This document shows, one piece after another, positions 35,737-44,069 of a DNA stretch of 64,000 bases; position 1 is the stretch's first letter; every line of letters begins with the position of its first letter. A program made the translations under genes and the position numbers. Source of the stretch: Streptomyces pactum (GTDB taxonomy: Bacteria > Actinomycetota > Actinomycetes > Streptomycetales > Streptomycetaceae); contig NZ_CP019724.1 of the NCBI RefSeq assembly GCF_002005225.1, positions 4,094,501-4,158,500 on the forward strand, written 5' to 3'. A model generated the notes under the pieces. The model had not been told where the DNA came from. It saw nothing but the letters and a program-made list of their open reading frames with translations, and did no database searches.

Positions 35737-36876
35737 ATGAGAACCATTCGTTTCGCCACCGTTGCCCTCACCACCGCCGCCCTGACGCTGCCGCTCGTCG
35801 CGGGAACCGCCACGGCCGACCCGTCCTCCGGTCGGCACCCCGCGCCGCACTCCCACGCCAAGTTCGACCGGCTGCGCGAGGCCGCCCCCGACGGCTTCTA
35901 CGTCGGCACCGCCGTGGCGGGCGGCGGCCACCACCTGGAGCAGGACTACCCGGACCCGTTCACCTCGGACAGGAAGTACCGGAAGGTCCTCGGGCGCCAG
36001 TTCAACTCGGTGTCCCCCGAGAACCAAATGAAGTGGGAGTTCATCCACCCGGAGCGCGACCGGTACGACTTCGCGGCGGCAGACGCCATCGTCGAGTTCG
36101 CCGAGCGCCACCGCCAGGTCGTACGCGGTCACACGCTGCTGTGGCACAGCCAGAACCCGCAGTGGCTGGAGCAGGGCGACTTCTCCGACGAGGAGCTGCG
36201 TGCGATCCTGCGTGAGCACATCACCACCGTCGTCGGCCGGTACGCCGGCCGGATCCAGCAGTGGGACGTCGCGAACGAGATCTTCGACGACCAGGGCAAG
36301 CTCCGCACGCAGGACAACATCTGGATCCGCGAACTCGGCCCCGGCATCATCGCGGACGCCTTCCGCTGGGCGCACGAGGCCGACCCGCAGGCGAAGCTCT
36401 TCTTCAACGACTACGGCGTCGAGAGCGTCAACGCCAAGAGCGACGCCTACTACGCCCTCACCCAGGACCTGCTCCGGCAGGGCGTGCCGGTGGACGGCTT
36501 CTCCGTCCAGGCGCACCTGAGCACGCGGTACGGCTTCCCGGGCGACCTGGAGGCGAACCTGAAGCGCTTCGACGCGCTGGGCCTGGAAACCGCCGTCACC
36601 GAGCTGGACGTACGGATGGACCTGCCGGCCGACGGCAAGCCCACCGCCGCGCAGCAGAAGCAGCAGGCCGACTACTACCAGCGGACCCTGTCGGCCTGCC
36701 TGGCCGTCGAGGACTGCAACTCGTTCACGATCTGGGGCTTCACCGACAAGTACTCATGGGTGCCGGTGTTCTTCGAGGGCGAGGGCTCCGCAACGGTCAT
36801 GACCGACGACTACCACCGCAAGCCCGCCTTCCACGCCCTGCGGCACACCCTGAAGGCGGCGGCCCACAAGCACTGA
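35737..36876 (+). CDS. secreted endo-1,4-beta-xylanase, GH10
   Basis: The enzyme cleaves xylan chains outside the cell. A 379-residue precursor has a signal peptide (MRTIRFATVALTTAALTLPLVAGTATA, cleavage after ATA) and a single GH10 barrel: NSVSPENQMKWEFIHPERD, GHTLLWHSQNPQWL, acid/base Glu in IQQWDVANEIFDD, FFNDYGVE, GFSVQAHLSTRYG, nucleophile Glu in AVTELDVRMD, and FTIWGFTDKYSWVP. There is no carbohydrate-binding module, unlike many streptomycete xylanases. Expression is probably controlled by the CGAAAC-TTTCG box upstream. Confidence 0.95.
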   Translation: MRTIRFATVALTTAALTLPLVAGTATADPSSGRHPAPHSHAKFDRLREAAPDGFYVGTAVAGGGHHLEQDYPDPFTSDRKYRKVLGRQFNSVSPENQMKWEFIHPERDRYDFAAADAIVEFAERHRQVVRGHTLLWHSQNPQWLEQGDFSDEELRAILREHITTVVGRYAGRIQQWDVANEIFDDQGKLRTQDNIWIRELGPGIIADAFRWAHEADPQAKLFFNDYGVESVNAKSDAYYALTQDLLRQGVPVDGFSVQAHLSTRYGFPGDLEANLKRFDALGLETAVTELDVRMDLPADGKPTAAQQKQQADYYQRTLSACLAVEDCNSFTIWGFTDKYSWVPVFFEGEGSATVMTDDYHRKPAFHALRHTLKAAAHKH

Positions 36877-36959
36877 CCTCCGCTGTCCGCCCACCACATC
36901 CGCCGTGTCCGCCGCGGGGCCGTCACCCCACACCCCGCGGCGGAGCCCGCCCCCGTGGC

Positions 36960-37148
36960 TCAGACCCCGGGCCGGGGCAGCCTCTTGACGCCCTCGACGA
37001 AGGCGGTGAAGGAGGGCGCGGACACGGAGAGGGTGGCGCGAGCGGGGGCCTTGGAGTCACGGATGGCTATGTGGGTGGCCAACTCCGCGATCTCGACACA
37101 GGTGTCGCCGTCACCGCCGCTGGAATAGGTGGACTTACGCCAGTTCAT
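36960..37148 (-). CDS. DUF397 small protein (partner of the XRE regulator)
   Basis: A 62-residue DUF397 protein: MNWRKSTYSSGGDGDTCVEIAELATHIAIRDSK...FTAFVEGVK. Its ATG overlaps the stop of the XRE/DUF5753 gene by one base (TAATG), the standard arrangement. DUF397 proteins are considered partners of these regulators, possibly counteracting them. Confidence 0.9.
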   Translation of the reverse strand: MNWRKSTYSSGGDGDTCVEIAELATHIAIRDSKAPARATLSVSAPSFTAFVEGVKRLPRPGV

Positions 37149-37999
37149 TACAGCTCCTTCGCCAGCCGGTGGATAAGGCCGCGCGACGCCACGGGGTCCA
37201 GCGACGCGCTCTTCACCGTACGAAACAGCGTGCGGAGGTTTTCCAACTGCTCCTCCGCATCGCAGAAGGCAGCACCAGTGGGCGAATCACGCAGACCGGT
37301 ATCGAGTTGAGGCACTGGACCGCCCAGGTACACCATCGACGCCCCGGCACCCGCGAATCCCTCGCAGTCGACGGGGATGACGCGCACCGTGACCTGGTCA
37401 CGCTCAATCGCATCCAGAATCTCGTGCAGTTGAACACGCGACACCTGGCGGTCAGCCACGTGGACTCGCAGGGCGAACTCGTGGATAACCGTTTCGTACG
37501 GCGTCGGAGTGTCGCGTTCGATGATCACGCGTCGGTTCATCCGGTGCTCCACACGCGCCGCCACCTCACTCTCGGGCAGTTCGGGCCGCATGTAGCTGAA
37601 GACCGCACGTGCATAGTCGGCGGTTTGCAACAGACCCGGCACATGCATGATCACCACCTCGCGCAGGTACGTCGCGTGGTACTCGGCTTCGGCCGTGTCG
37701 AGGAATGCCGGCGGCAGGACGCCCCGATACTCCTCCCACCAACCCCGCGTGCGGTCGGTCGCCATCGCAACCAGTGAGTCGACCAACGCCAAGTCCGTGC
37801 ACGTGTAGTTGTCCGCGAGGCGGCGCACGCGCTTGGCGCTCACTCCGACGGTGCCGGACTCGATCTGGCTCACCTGAACCGCGTCGGCCTCCAGGAGCTC
37901 TGCGGCCTCCCTGGCCGTCATGCCCGTCGCCTCACGCAGTTTGCGCAGCTCAGCCCCCAATCGAACCCGTCGAGCGGTGAGATGCCTCTTCGGCGGCAA
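37148..37999 (-). CDS. XRE family regulator with DUF5753 domain
   Basis: A 283-residue regulator with an N-terminal helix-turn-helix (about residues 12-66: LGAELRKLREATGMTAREAAELLEADAVQVSQIESGTVGVSAKRVRRLADNY) and a DUF5753 domain (about 90-280) with PGLLQTADYARAVF and VEHRMNRRVIIER. This is the WhiJ/AbaA-associated type of streptomycete regulator, often affecting development or antibiotic production. Divergent from an ATPase gene across a palindromic spacer, and coupled to DUF397. Confidence 0.92.
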   Translation of the reverse strand: MPPKRHLTARRVRLGAELRKLREATGMTAREAAELLEADAVQVSQIESGTVGVSAKRVRRLADNYTCTDLALVDSLVAMATDRTRGWWEEYRGVLPPAFLDTAEAEYHATYLREVVIMHVPGLLQTADYARAVFSYMRPELPESEVAARVEHRMNRRVIIERDTPTPYETVIHEFALRVHVADRQVSRVQLHEILDAIERDQVTVRVIPVDCEGFAGAGASMVYLGGPVPQLDTGLRDSPTGAAFCDAEEQLENLRTLFRTVKSASLDPVASRGLIHRLAKEL

Positions 38000-38072
38000 A
38001 CCGTGCCTCCTTGGTCCAACTCCTCAGGGAGCATCCCTCGTTCGAGCGTCAGGATACGACAGCGGGTTGTAG

Positions 38073-38090
38073 TTTCCTAAGACTAGGAAA
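38073..38090. promoter_or_regulatory. palindromic operator TTTCCTA-AGAC-TAGGAAA
   Basis: A perfect 7-bp-arm inverted repeat with a 4-base spacer lies in the 227-bp spacer between the divergent XRE gene and ATPase gene, with GTA/TAC extending both sides. It is the only AT-rich palindrome in the spacer and the natural binding site for the XRE protein. Confidence 0.7.
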
Positions 38091-38226
38091 TACCGTCGGT
38101 GACGCGACGCACACGCTGCGAAACCCCGGGGCACCGGAAGCGCACCGCTCCGTCCTGTCATGGCGGCTGCGGCAATGACACCGCCCGGCGGCAGCGACAC
38201 CCCTCCCTCACGAACGGAGTCGACGC

Positions 38227-38661
38227 ATGCCCGAAGACACTTCCTGGGAGTACTCCCTGTACATCCCGAACGACCCCCGCGCCGTCACCATCAGTCGCCG
38301 CACCCTCCGTCTGATCCTGACCATGCACGGGCTGATCGGTCTCGTCGACGTCGCGGAGCTGCTCGCGGCGGAGCTGATCGGCAACGCCGTGCTGCACACC
38401 AAGGGCCCTGCGGCACTGCGCGTGCGGTGGTCGGCCGGGGTGTTGCGGATCGGCGCGTGGGACGCCGACCCTGAACCCCCGGACGCTCCCGCCCGGTTTG
38501 CGGACGTGGCCGAGGACGAGAACGGCCGGGGGCTCGCCCTCGTCAGGGCCTGCTCCGACCTGTGGGGCTGGCAACCGCTCTCCCGGTTCGGCAACCGGGG
38601 CAAGTACGTGTGGTGCGAGCTCGGTGCCCCTCAGCCCGGCGTCACCAACCGCGCCTCGTAG
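38227..38661 (+). CDS. GHKL ATP-binding (RsbW-like) regulatory protein
   Basis: A 144-residue HATPase_c_2 protein: N-box AELLAAELIGNAVLHTKGP, G1 IGAWDADPEPP, G2 ENGRGLALVRACSDLWGW. These resemble anti-sigma kinases such as RsbW and SpoIIAB and the small ATPases found beside XRE/DUF397 pairs in streptomycetes. The upstream palindrome implies control by the divergent regulator. The 3' end overlaps the convergent response-regulator gene by 31 bases. Confidence 0.85.
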   Translation: MPEDTSWEYSLYIPNDPRAVTISRRTLRLILTMHGLIGLVDVAELLAAELIGNAVLHTKGPAALRVRWSAGVLRIGAWDADPEPPDAPARFADVAEDENGRGLALVRACSDLWGWQPLSRFGNRGKYVWCELGAPQPGVTNRAS

Positions 38662-39305
38662 GCGAAGACCGCCGCCTGGGTGCGGTCCCGCAGGCCCAGC
38701 TTCACCAGGACGCGGCTGACGTGCGTCTTGATCGTCGACTCGGCGACCACCAGGCGCTCGGCGATCTCCGAGTTGGACAGGCCCTGCGCGATGAGAACCA
38801 GGACCTCCGTCTCCCGCTCGGTCAGTTCGCCGTACGCCCCCTGCGCCGAGGAGAGCGGACGCGGGCCATCGGACAGCTTCGAGAACTCGGTGATCAGACG
38901 CTTGGTGACCGAGGGGGCGAGGAGCGCCTCGCCGGCGGCCACCACCCGGACACCGTCGGCGAGCTGGCGGGCCGAGGCGTCTTTGAGGAGGAAGCCGGAG
39001 GCGCCCGCGCGCAGCGCCTGGTACACGTACTCGTCGAGGTCGAAGGTGGTGAGGACGAGGACCTTCGCCGCGCCGTCCGCCGCGACGATCTCCCGGGTCG
39101 CCTCGATGCCGTTCAACTCCGGCATACGGATGTCCATCAGGACGACGTCGGGGGCCAGCTCCCGGACCTTGTCGACCGCCTCCCGGCCGTTGACCGCCTC
39201 ACCGGCGACCTCGATGCCCGGCATCGCGTTCAACAGGACCGAGAAGCCCTCGCGCACCATCATCTGGTCGTCGGCGATCAGGACCCGGATCGGGTGGTCA
39301 GTCAT
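38631..39305 (-). CDS. NarL/LuxR-type response regulator
   Basis: A 224-residue two-component regulator: receiver domain with IADDQMMVREG, phospho-acceptor Asp in [13 protein letters not shown] and Lys in FLLKDAS, then a LuxR helix-turn-helix (LTERETEVLVLIAQGLSNSEIAERLVVAESTIKTHVSRVLVKLGLRDR). Its ATG overlaps the kinase stop (ATGA). The frame is open far upstream inside the kinase gene, which is a shadow. Confidence 0.94.
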   Translation of the reverse strand: MTDHPIRVLIADDQMMVREGFSVLLNAMPGIEVAGEAVNGREAVDKVRELAPDVVLMDIRMPELNGIEATREIVAADGAAKVLVLTTFDLDEYVYQALRAGASGFLLKDASARQLADGVRVVAAGEALLAPSVTKRLITEFSKLSDGPRPLSSAQGAYGELTERETEVLVLIAQGLSNSEIAERLVVAESTIKTHVSRVLVKLGLRDRTQAAVFAYEARLVTPG

Positions 39306-40726
39306 GCTTCCCCTTCGGTCCGCGCGGTGACCGGCAGGAACACCGCCACCTCGTAACCCCCGTCGTCGGTGGAGTCCGCCGTCATCTCGCCGTCCAGCAT
39401 CGTCACACGCTCGCGCATGCCGGTGATGCCGTGCCCGGCGCCCGGCGACGGCTTGACCAGGGAGGGCTGGGGCATCGAACCGTTCACGATCCGAAGGCCC
39501 AGGCCGCCCAGCACGTAGGAGACCTCGACGCGGGCGGTCGCGCCGGGCGCGTGCCGCAGGGAGTTGCTCAGCGCCTCCTGCACGATCCGGTACGCCGACA
39601 GCTCCACACCGGGCGGCAGCTCGCGCACCGCGCCGGTCACCACCTTGTCCACGGCCAGGCCCGCCTCGCGCACGTTGGCAAGCAGGGCGTCCAGGTCGGA
39701 GAGCGTCGGCTGGGGTGCGTCCGGGGCCTCGTAGTCCTCGGCGCGGACGACTCCCAGGATGCGGCGAAGCTCGGTGAGGGCTGCCACCGCGTTCTCCCGG
39801 ATGGTGGCGAAGGCCCGCTCCAGCTCCTCCGGTGGATTCTCCACCCGGTAGGGCGCGGCCTCCGCCTGGATGGCGACCACCGACATGTGGTGGGCGACGA
39901 CGTCGTGCAGTTCGCGGGCGATGGTGGTGCGCTCCTCCAGCGCGGTGCGGCGGGAGCGTTCGTGCGCCGTGACGGTCTGCTGGGCGGTCACCTCCTGCTG
40001 GGCGGTGTGCCGGATGTGCCAGAGGCAGACCAGGAGCAGGGCGAACGCGGACGTCACCATCATGGGGCCGCTGTTCGTGTAGTAGTACGACCCGCCGAGG
40101 AAGACGTCCGAGAGGAAGGCGTACACGGTCGTCAGGACCCACATCCAGACAGCGGTGCGGGGCCGGGTGCGCAGCGCCACGACGATCACGACCGTGAGAT
40201 GGGAGATGAACGCGCCGGGCATCCACGGCCACTCCAACCCGTTGCCGCTGATGAGCGCGACCAGCGGGGTCACGACGAGCGACAACCAGAACGCGCCGAT
40301 CGGCCGGACCAGCGTGGCGGCCACCGGGAGAGCGCACAGTACGCCGGTCACCAGGGCAGGTAGGTCACCGCCAGGCAGGCTGCCCCCCACCGCGCCGACG
40401 ACCAGGGCGAGCAGCGCGATCCCACCCACCACCGCGTGCGGGAGGTACCGCGCGTCCGCCCTCAGCCGGCCGGGCAGCCGACGGACGAACGGACCGTCCG
40501 TATGCCGAGGCGGCAGCAAACGGTAGGCGAAGGGGTCATGGAACATGTCTTGGCGCAGTCCCCGCAGGGCGTTCCGGAACAACCGGTATTCCTGGCTTCG
40601 GGTCGCGTACCCGTGCTGCTGGTGAGTCGTCTCGGTCACGTTCACACGGTAGGCCGACCAGGCGTGGGCGGTCGTCCCCGCCGAGACGGGTTCCCGGGCG
40701 TCCGTCTCAGGTACTACATGGGCCAC
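39302..40726 (-). CDS. HisKA_3 sensor histidine kinase
   Basis: A 474-residue kinase with about five membrane segments (about residues 95-245), a dimerisation/phospho-acceptor motif [27 protein letters not shown] (His near 275), and a C-terminal ATPase with YRIVQEALSNSLRHAPGA and GAGHGITGMRERVTMLDG. It pairs with the downstream response regulator. A GTG start has GAGGAG ten bases upstream; an internal GTG before VTETTHQQ is less likely. It is very similar to the next kinase, suggesting duplication. Confidence 0.92.
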   Translation of the reverse strand: MAHVVPETDAREPVSAGTTAHAWSAYRVNVTETTHQQHGYATRSQEYRLFRNALRGLRQDMFHDPFAYRLLPPRHTDGPFVRRLPGRLRADARYLPHAVVGGIALLALVVGAVGGSLPGGDLPALVTGVLCALPVAATLVRPIGAFWLSLVVTPLVALISGNGLEWPWMPGAFISHLTVVIVVALRTRPRTAVWMWVLTTVYAFLSDVFLGGSYYYTNSGPMMVTSAFALLLVCLWHIRHTAQQEVTAQQTVTAHERSRRTALEERTTIARELHDVVAHHMSVVAIQAEAAPYRVENPPEELERAFATIRENAVAALTELRRILGVVRAEDYEAPDAPQPTLSDLDALLANVREAGLAVDKVVTGAVRELPPGVELSAYRIVQEALSNSLRHAPGATARVEVSYVLGGLGLRIVNGSMPQPSLVKPSPGAGHGITGMRERVTMLDGEMTADSTDDGGYEVAVFLPVTARTEGEA

Positions 40727-40739
40727 TGACCGTCGCTCC

Positions 40740-41426
40740 TCAGTACCCCGAGGGCCGCACCAGCCCCGACTCGTACGCGAACACCGCCGCCTGCGTCCGG
40801 TCCCTGAGCCCCAGCTTCACCAGGATCCGGCCGACGTGCGTCTTCACCGTCTGCTCGGCGACGACCAGCCGCTGGGCGATCTCCGCGTTCGACAGGCCCT
40901 GCGCGATCAGGGCGAGCACCTCGGTCTCCCGCTCGGTCAGCTCACCGACACGAGCCTTCAGCGGCGCGCGCGGCCGGTCGTCCAGCCGGGCGAACTCGGC
41001 GATCAGCCGCCGCGTGACGCCCGGCGCGAGCAACGCGTCCCCGGCCGCCACCACCCGGACCGCCTCGGCGAGTTGGTCGGCGGAGGCGTCCTTCAGCATG
41101 AAACCGGACGCGCCGGCCCGCAGCGCCTCGTACACGTACTCGTCGAGGTCGAAGGTGGTCAGCACGAGCACTCTGATCTCCGGGGTCGCCACGGTGATGC
41201 GTCGGGTGGCCTCGATACCGCCCAGCTCGGGCATGCGGATGTCCATCAGGACGACTTCCGGGGCGAGCTCGGCGACCTTGGCCACGGCGTCCAGGCCGTC
41301 CACCGCCTGCCCGATCACCTCGATGTCGGGCTGGGTGTTGAGCAGCACGGTGAATCCCTGCCGGACCATCTGCTGGTCGTCGGCGATCAGCACACGGATC
41401 ACGCGGCCGTTGCTGCTGGTCGTCAT
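40740..41426 (-). CDS. NarL/LuxR-type response regulator
   Basis: A 228-residue regulator: IADDQQMVRQGFTVLLNTQPDIEV, phospho-acceptor Asp in [40 protein letters not shown], and helix-turn-helix LTERETEVLALIAQGLSNAEIAQRLVVAEQTVKTHVGRILVKLGLRDR. It is a close paralogue of the regulator at 38631-39305. The start overlaps the kinase stop (ATGA). The next kinase gene begins 13 bases downstream, so all four genes may form one transcript. Confidence 0.94.
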   Translation of the reverse strand: MTTSSNGRVIRVLIADDQQMVRQGFTVLLNTQPDIEVIGQAVDGLDAVAKVAELAPEVVLMDIRMPELGGIEATRRITVATPEIRVLVLTTFDLDEYVYEALRAGASGFMLKDASADQLAEAVRVVAAGDALLAPGVTRRLIAEFARLDDRPRAPLKARVGELTERETEVLALIAQGLSNAEIAQRLVVAEQTVKTHVGRILVKLGLRDRTQAAVFAYESGLVRPSGY

Positions 41427-42757
41427 CGGGTGTCGTCCTCGGTGGAGTCGTGAGCAGAATGGTCGGGGGCAAGAAGGTCGGGGCCGTCGGCCGGCAGGAA
41501 CGCGGCCACCTGGTAGCCGCCGTCCGGCAGTGACCGCGCCGTCAGGGTGCCGTCGAGCATCGCCACCCGTTCCCGCATGCCGAGCAGTCCGTGCCCTGCC
41601 CCCTGGGACGGCGCCGGGGCCCGCTGCGGGCGGGTGTTGGACACGTCGACGCGCAGCCCGATCGGAAGGTGCGTGAGGTGGACCCGGGCGGTCGCGCCGG
41701 GCGCGTGCCGCAGGATGTTGCTGAGCGCCTCCTGCACGATCCGGTACGCCGACAGCTCCACCCCGGGCGGCAGGGGTCTGCGTGTCCCGCTCGTCTCGGC
41801 GGTGACGGTCAGACCGGCGGCCCGGATGTTCTCCACCAGCGTGTCGAGCCGGTCGAGGGTGGGTTGCGGGGCGTGCGGGGCGGCGTCCGCCCCGTCGGGC
41901 GTCTCCAGTGCGTCGGGGTGCTCGGAGCGCAGCACGCCCAGCACACGGCGCAGCTCGGTGAGGGCCTCCAGCGCGTTCTGCCGGATGCCCGCGAGGTTCT
42001 CCTTCAGCTCGTCCGGCGGGTTCTCGACGAGGAGGGGGGCGACCTGGGCCTGGATGGAGATCACCGACATGTGGTGGGCGACCACGTCGTGCAGCTCGCG
42101 CGCGATGCGTCCGCGCTCCTCCAGCAGGGTGCGCCGGGCTCTCTCCTCGGCGGTGAGCGAGGTCTGCTGCGCGAGTTCCATGCGGGCCTCGCGAAGTCCG
42201 CGCAGGGCGGTGCCGAGCACGACGACGACCGCGAACAGGATGACGGCGAGCTCACCGGTCGGCTGGTAGTTCAGCCCGCCCACCAGGCCCTGCACGACGT
42301 AGGTGGCGAGCGCGGTCAGGGCCAGCGCCTCCGCGGACACCCGGGTACGGACCCGCAGGGCGAGCAGCAGCAGGACGAACAGGTGCCCGATGATCCCGGC
42401 GGCCGTCCAGGGCCAGGTGAACTTGTAGCCGCCCGCCACCATCTCGGCCCGCACGGCGATGGCCCCCACCAGCATCGCCGCCATCGACAGCCACCACGCC
42501 GAGACCGGCCGCCACAGCGCCAGCACCATCGCGCCGGCCTGGGCGAGGGCGATCAGGAAGGCGAACCCGGGCTCGACCCTGCCGTTGTCGTTGAGCTGGG
42601 CGGCGCCACCGAGCAGCACGCCCAGGGCGGCCAGACAGACGATCCCGTGCGGGAACCAGCGCAGCCACACCGACGGCGGCAGCGGATCCGCCCGCCAGGT
42701 CCACAGGTCGTCGTGGAGCACCCGCAGCGCACGCTTGACCGGGCCCCCCGTGATCAT
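41423..42757 (-). CDS. HisKA_3 sensor histidine kinase
   Basis: A protein of about 444 residues: several membrane segments (about 30-190), phospho-acceptor motif [28 protein letters not shown] (His near 222), ATPase with YRIVQEALSNILRHAPGATARV and GAGHGLLGMRERVAMLDG. The start MITGGPVKRALRVLHDDLW at 42757 has AGGGGGAG in ideal position; earlier in-frame ATGs (42799, 42871) lack it and would overlap the acyltransferase gene or its end. It pairs with the response regulator downstream. Confidence 0.9.
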   Translation of the reverse strand: MITGGPVKRALRVLHDDLWTWRADPLPPSVWLRWFPHGIVCLAALGVLLGGAAQLNDNGRVEPGFAFLIALAQAGAMVLALWRPVSAWWLSMAAMLVGAIAVRAEMVAGGYKFTWPWTAAGIIGHLFVLLLLALRVRTRVSAEALALTALATYVVQGLVGGLNYQPTGELAVILFAVVVVLGTALRGLREARMELAQQTSLTAEERARRTLLEERGRIARELHDVVAHHMSVISIQAQVAPLLVENPPDELKENLAGIRQNALEALTELRRVLGVLRSEHPDALETPDGADAAPHAPQPTLDRLDTLVENIRAAGLTVTAETSGTRRPLPPGVELSAYRIVQEALSNILRHAPGATARVHLTHLPIGLRVDVSNTRPQRAPAPSQGAGHGLLGMRERVAMLDGTLTARSLPDGGYQVAAFLPADGPDLLAPDHSAHDSTEDDTR

Positions 42758-42791
42758 CCGCCGGCTCCCCCTAAGCATCACCCGGCCCACC

Positions 42792-44069
42792 CTAGACATG
42801 ACGTGCGCCCGCCGCCCTCGTCCGTCCCGGCGGGCGAGGGGCGCGGACGACCCGGGTGCGGCGCCGGCCACCGCCGCGCTCGAAGGAGCGGAAGGCGGCC
42901 CAGCAGCCGGCCAGGACGAGGATGAACACCGGGAGCCAGGCGAGCCGGGCCGCGACCCAGCCCAGGCCGTCGGGGAGCGTGTGCAGGCCGGGCAGGCGGC
43001 CCATGAGGAGGCCGGTGGCCGTGGTCGCCATCAACGCGGTCTGGTGCCACAGGAAGACCGTCATCGCGAAGAGGTTGACCAGCGCGACCGCCGCCCATGC
43101 CACGGGCCGCCGCATCGCGCGGCGCAGCCGCTCGCGCAGCAGCAGCGCCAGACCGCACTGCGCCAGGCCGAAGGTGGCGGCGGCCAGCGTCGGCGGGTTG
43201 AGGTTCGACACCTCGGCGCCGGGGACACCGACCATCGACGCCGGGTAGCCCGCCCAGGCGACGAGCGCCGCGGTCGCCGCCGTACCGCCGGTGAGCAGGA
43301 CCCAGCCCGCACGGCGGTGGTCCAGCTCGCCGCGGGTCCAGGCGGCACCGAGGGAGTAGGGGACCAGCCAGCCGGCGGCGAGGTTGATCCAGCCGAGCCA
43401 GGACGGGGCGCCGAATCCGAAACGCAGCAGGTCGACGTGGAGGACGACGGCCAGTGGCCACAGCGGATGCAGCCGGGCAAGCAGCGGAGTCGCCGCCGTC
43501 AGTACGGCGAAGACCAGGAGGAACCACAGCGGGGACAGGGCCAGCTTCACCAGGGTGTGGACGGTCACGAAGTCGGCGCCCGTCAGGAGCAGCAGCACCG
43601 CCGTCACCGTCCACAGGCCGAGGACGGCCCCGACCGGACGGAACAGCCGGGAGAGCCGGGCGGACAGCCAGCGGCCGTAGGACGTGCCGCGGGCTCGGGC
43701 CGACGCGTAGCCGCGGGTGGCGACATGGCCGCCGACCAGGAAGAACACGGCGAGGGTCTGGAAGACCCAGGAGATCGGGGACAGCCAGGGCATGTCCCGC
43801 AGCGGACTGGCCGCGTGCAGTGTGTCGCCGTCGGCGACCAGGGCCGTCACCAGCCAGTGGCCGAGGACCACGCCGAGGATGGCGAAGGCACGCAGGGCGT
43901 CGACGGCCCGGTCACGCGAGGCGGGTGTCGCGGCGTCGATCCGGGCGGCGGCGCGGCGCAGCCCCTGCTGGACGGCGGCGCGACGCGGACCCTGCCGGGC
44001 GACGGCGCTCCACCGGCCCGGCGCGCCGTGCGGAGGACTCGGCCGGGTCGCTCGGGTCACGTCAGTCAT
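42792..44069 (-). CDS. acyltransferase family (Acyl_transf_3) membrane protein
   Basis: A 425-residue integral membrane protein with about ten hydrophobic segments. It begins the family pattern with RDRAVDALRAFAILGVVLGHWLVTALVADGD and continues SWVFQTLAVFFLVGGHVATRGYASARARG, with the conserved His of GHW and FFLVGG. These enzymes O-acylate sugars or lipids at the membrane. Its start overlaps the preceding hydrolase gene by eight bases. The acceptor is unknown. Confidence 0.85.
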   Translation of the reverse strand: MTDVTRATRPSPPHGAPGRWSAVARQGPRRAAVQQGLRRAAARIDAATPASRDRAVDALRAFAILGVVLGHWLVTALVADGDTLHAASPLRDMPWLSPISWVFQTLAVFFLVGGHVATRGYASARARGTSYGRWLSARLSRLFRPVGAVLGLWTVTAVLLLLTGADFVTVHTLVKLALSPLWFLLVFAVLTAATPLLARLHPLWPLAVVLHVDLLRFGFGAPSWLGWINLAAGWLVPYSLGAAWTRGELDHRRAGWVLLTGGTAATAALVAWAGYPASMVGVPGAEVSNLNPPTLAAATFGLAQCGLALLLRERLRRAMRRPVAWAAVALVNLFAMTVFLWHQTALMATTATGLLMGRLPGLHTLPDGLGWVAARLAWLPVFILVLAGCWAAFRSFERGGGRRRTRVVRAPRPPGRTRAAGARHV

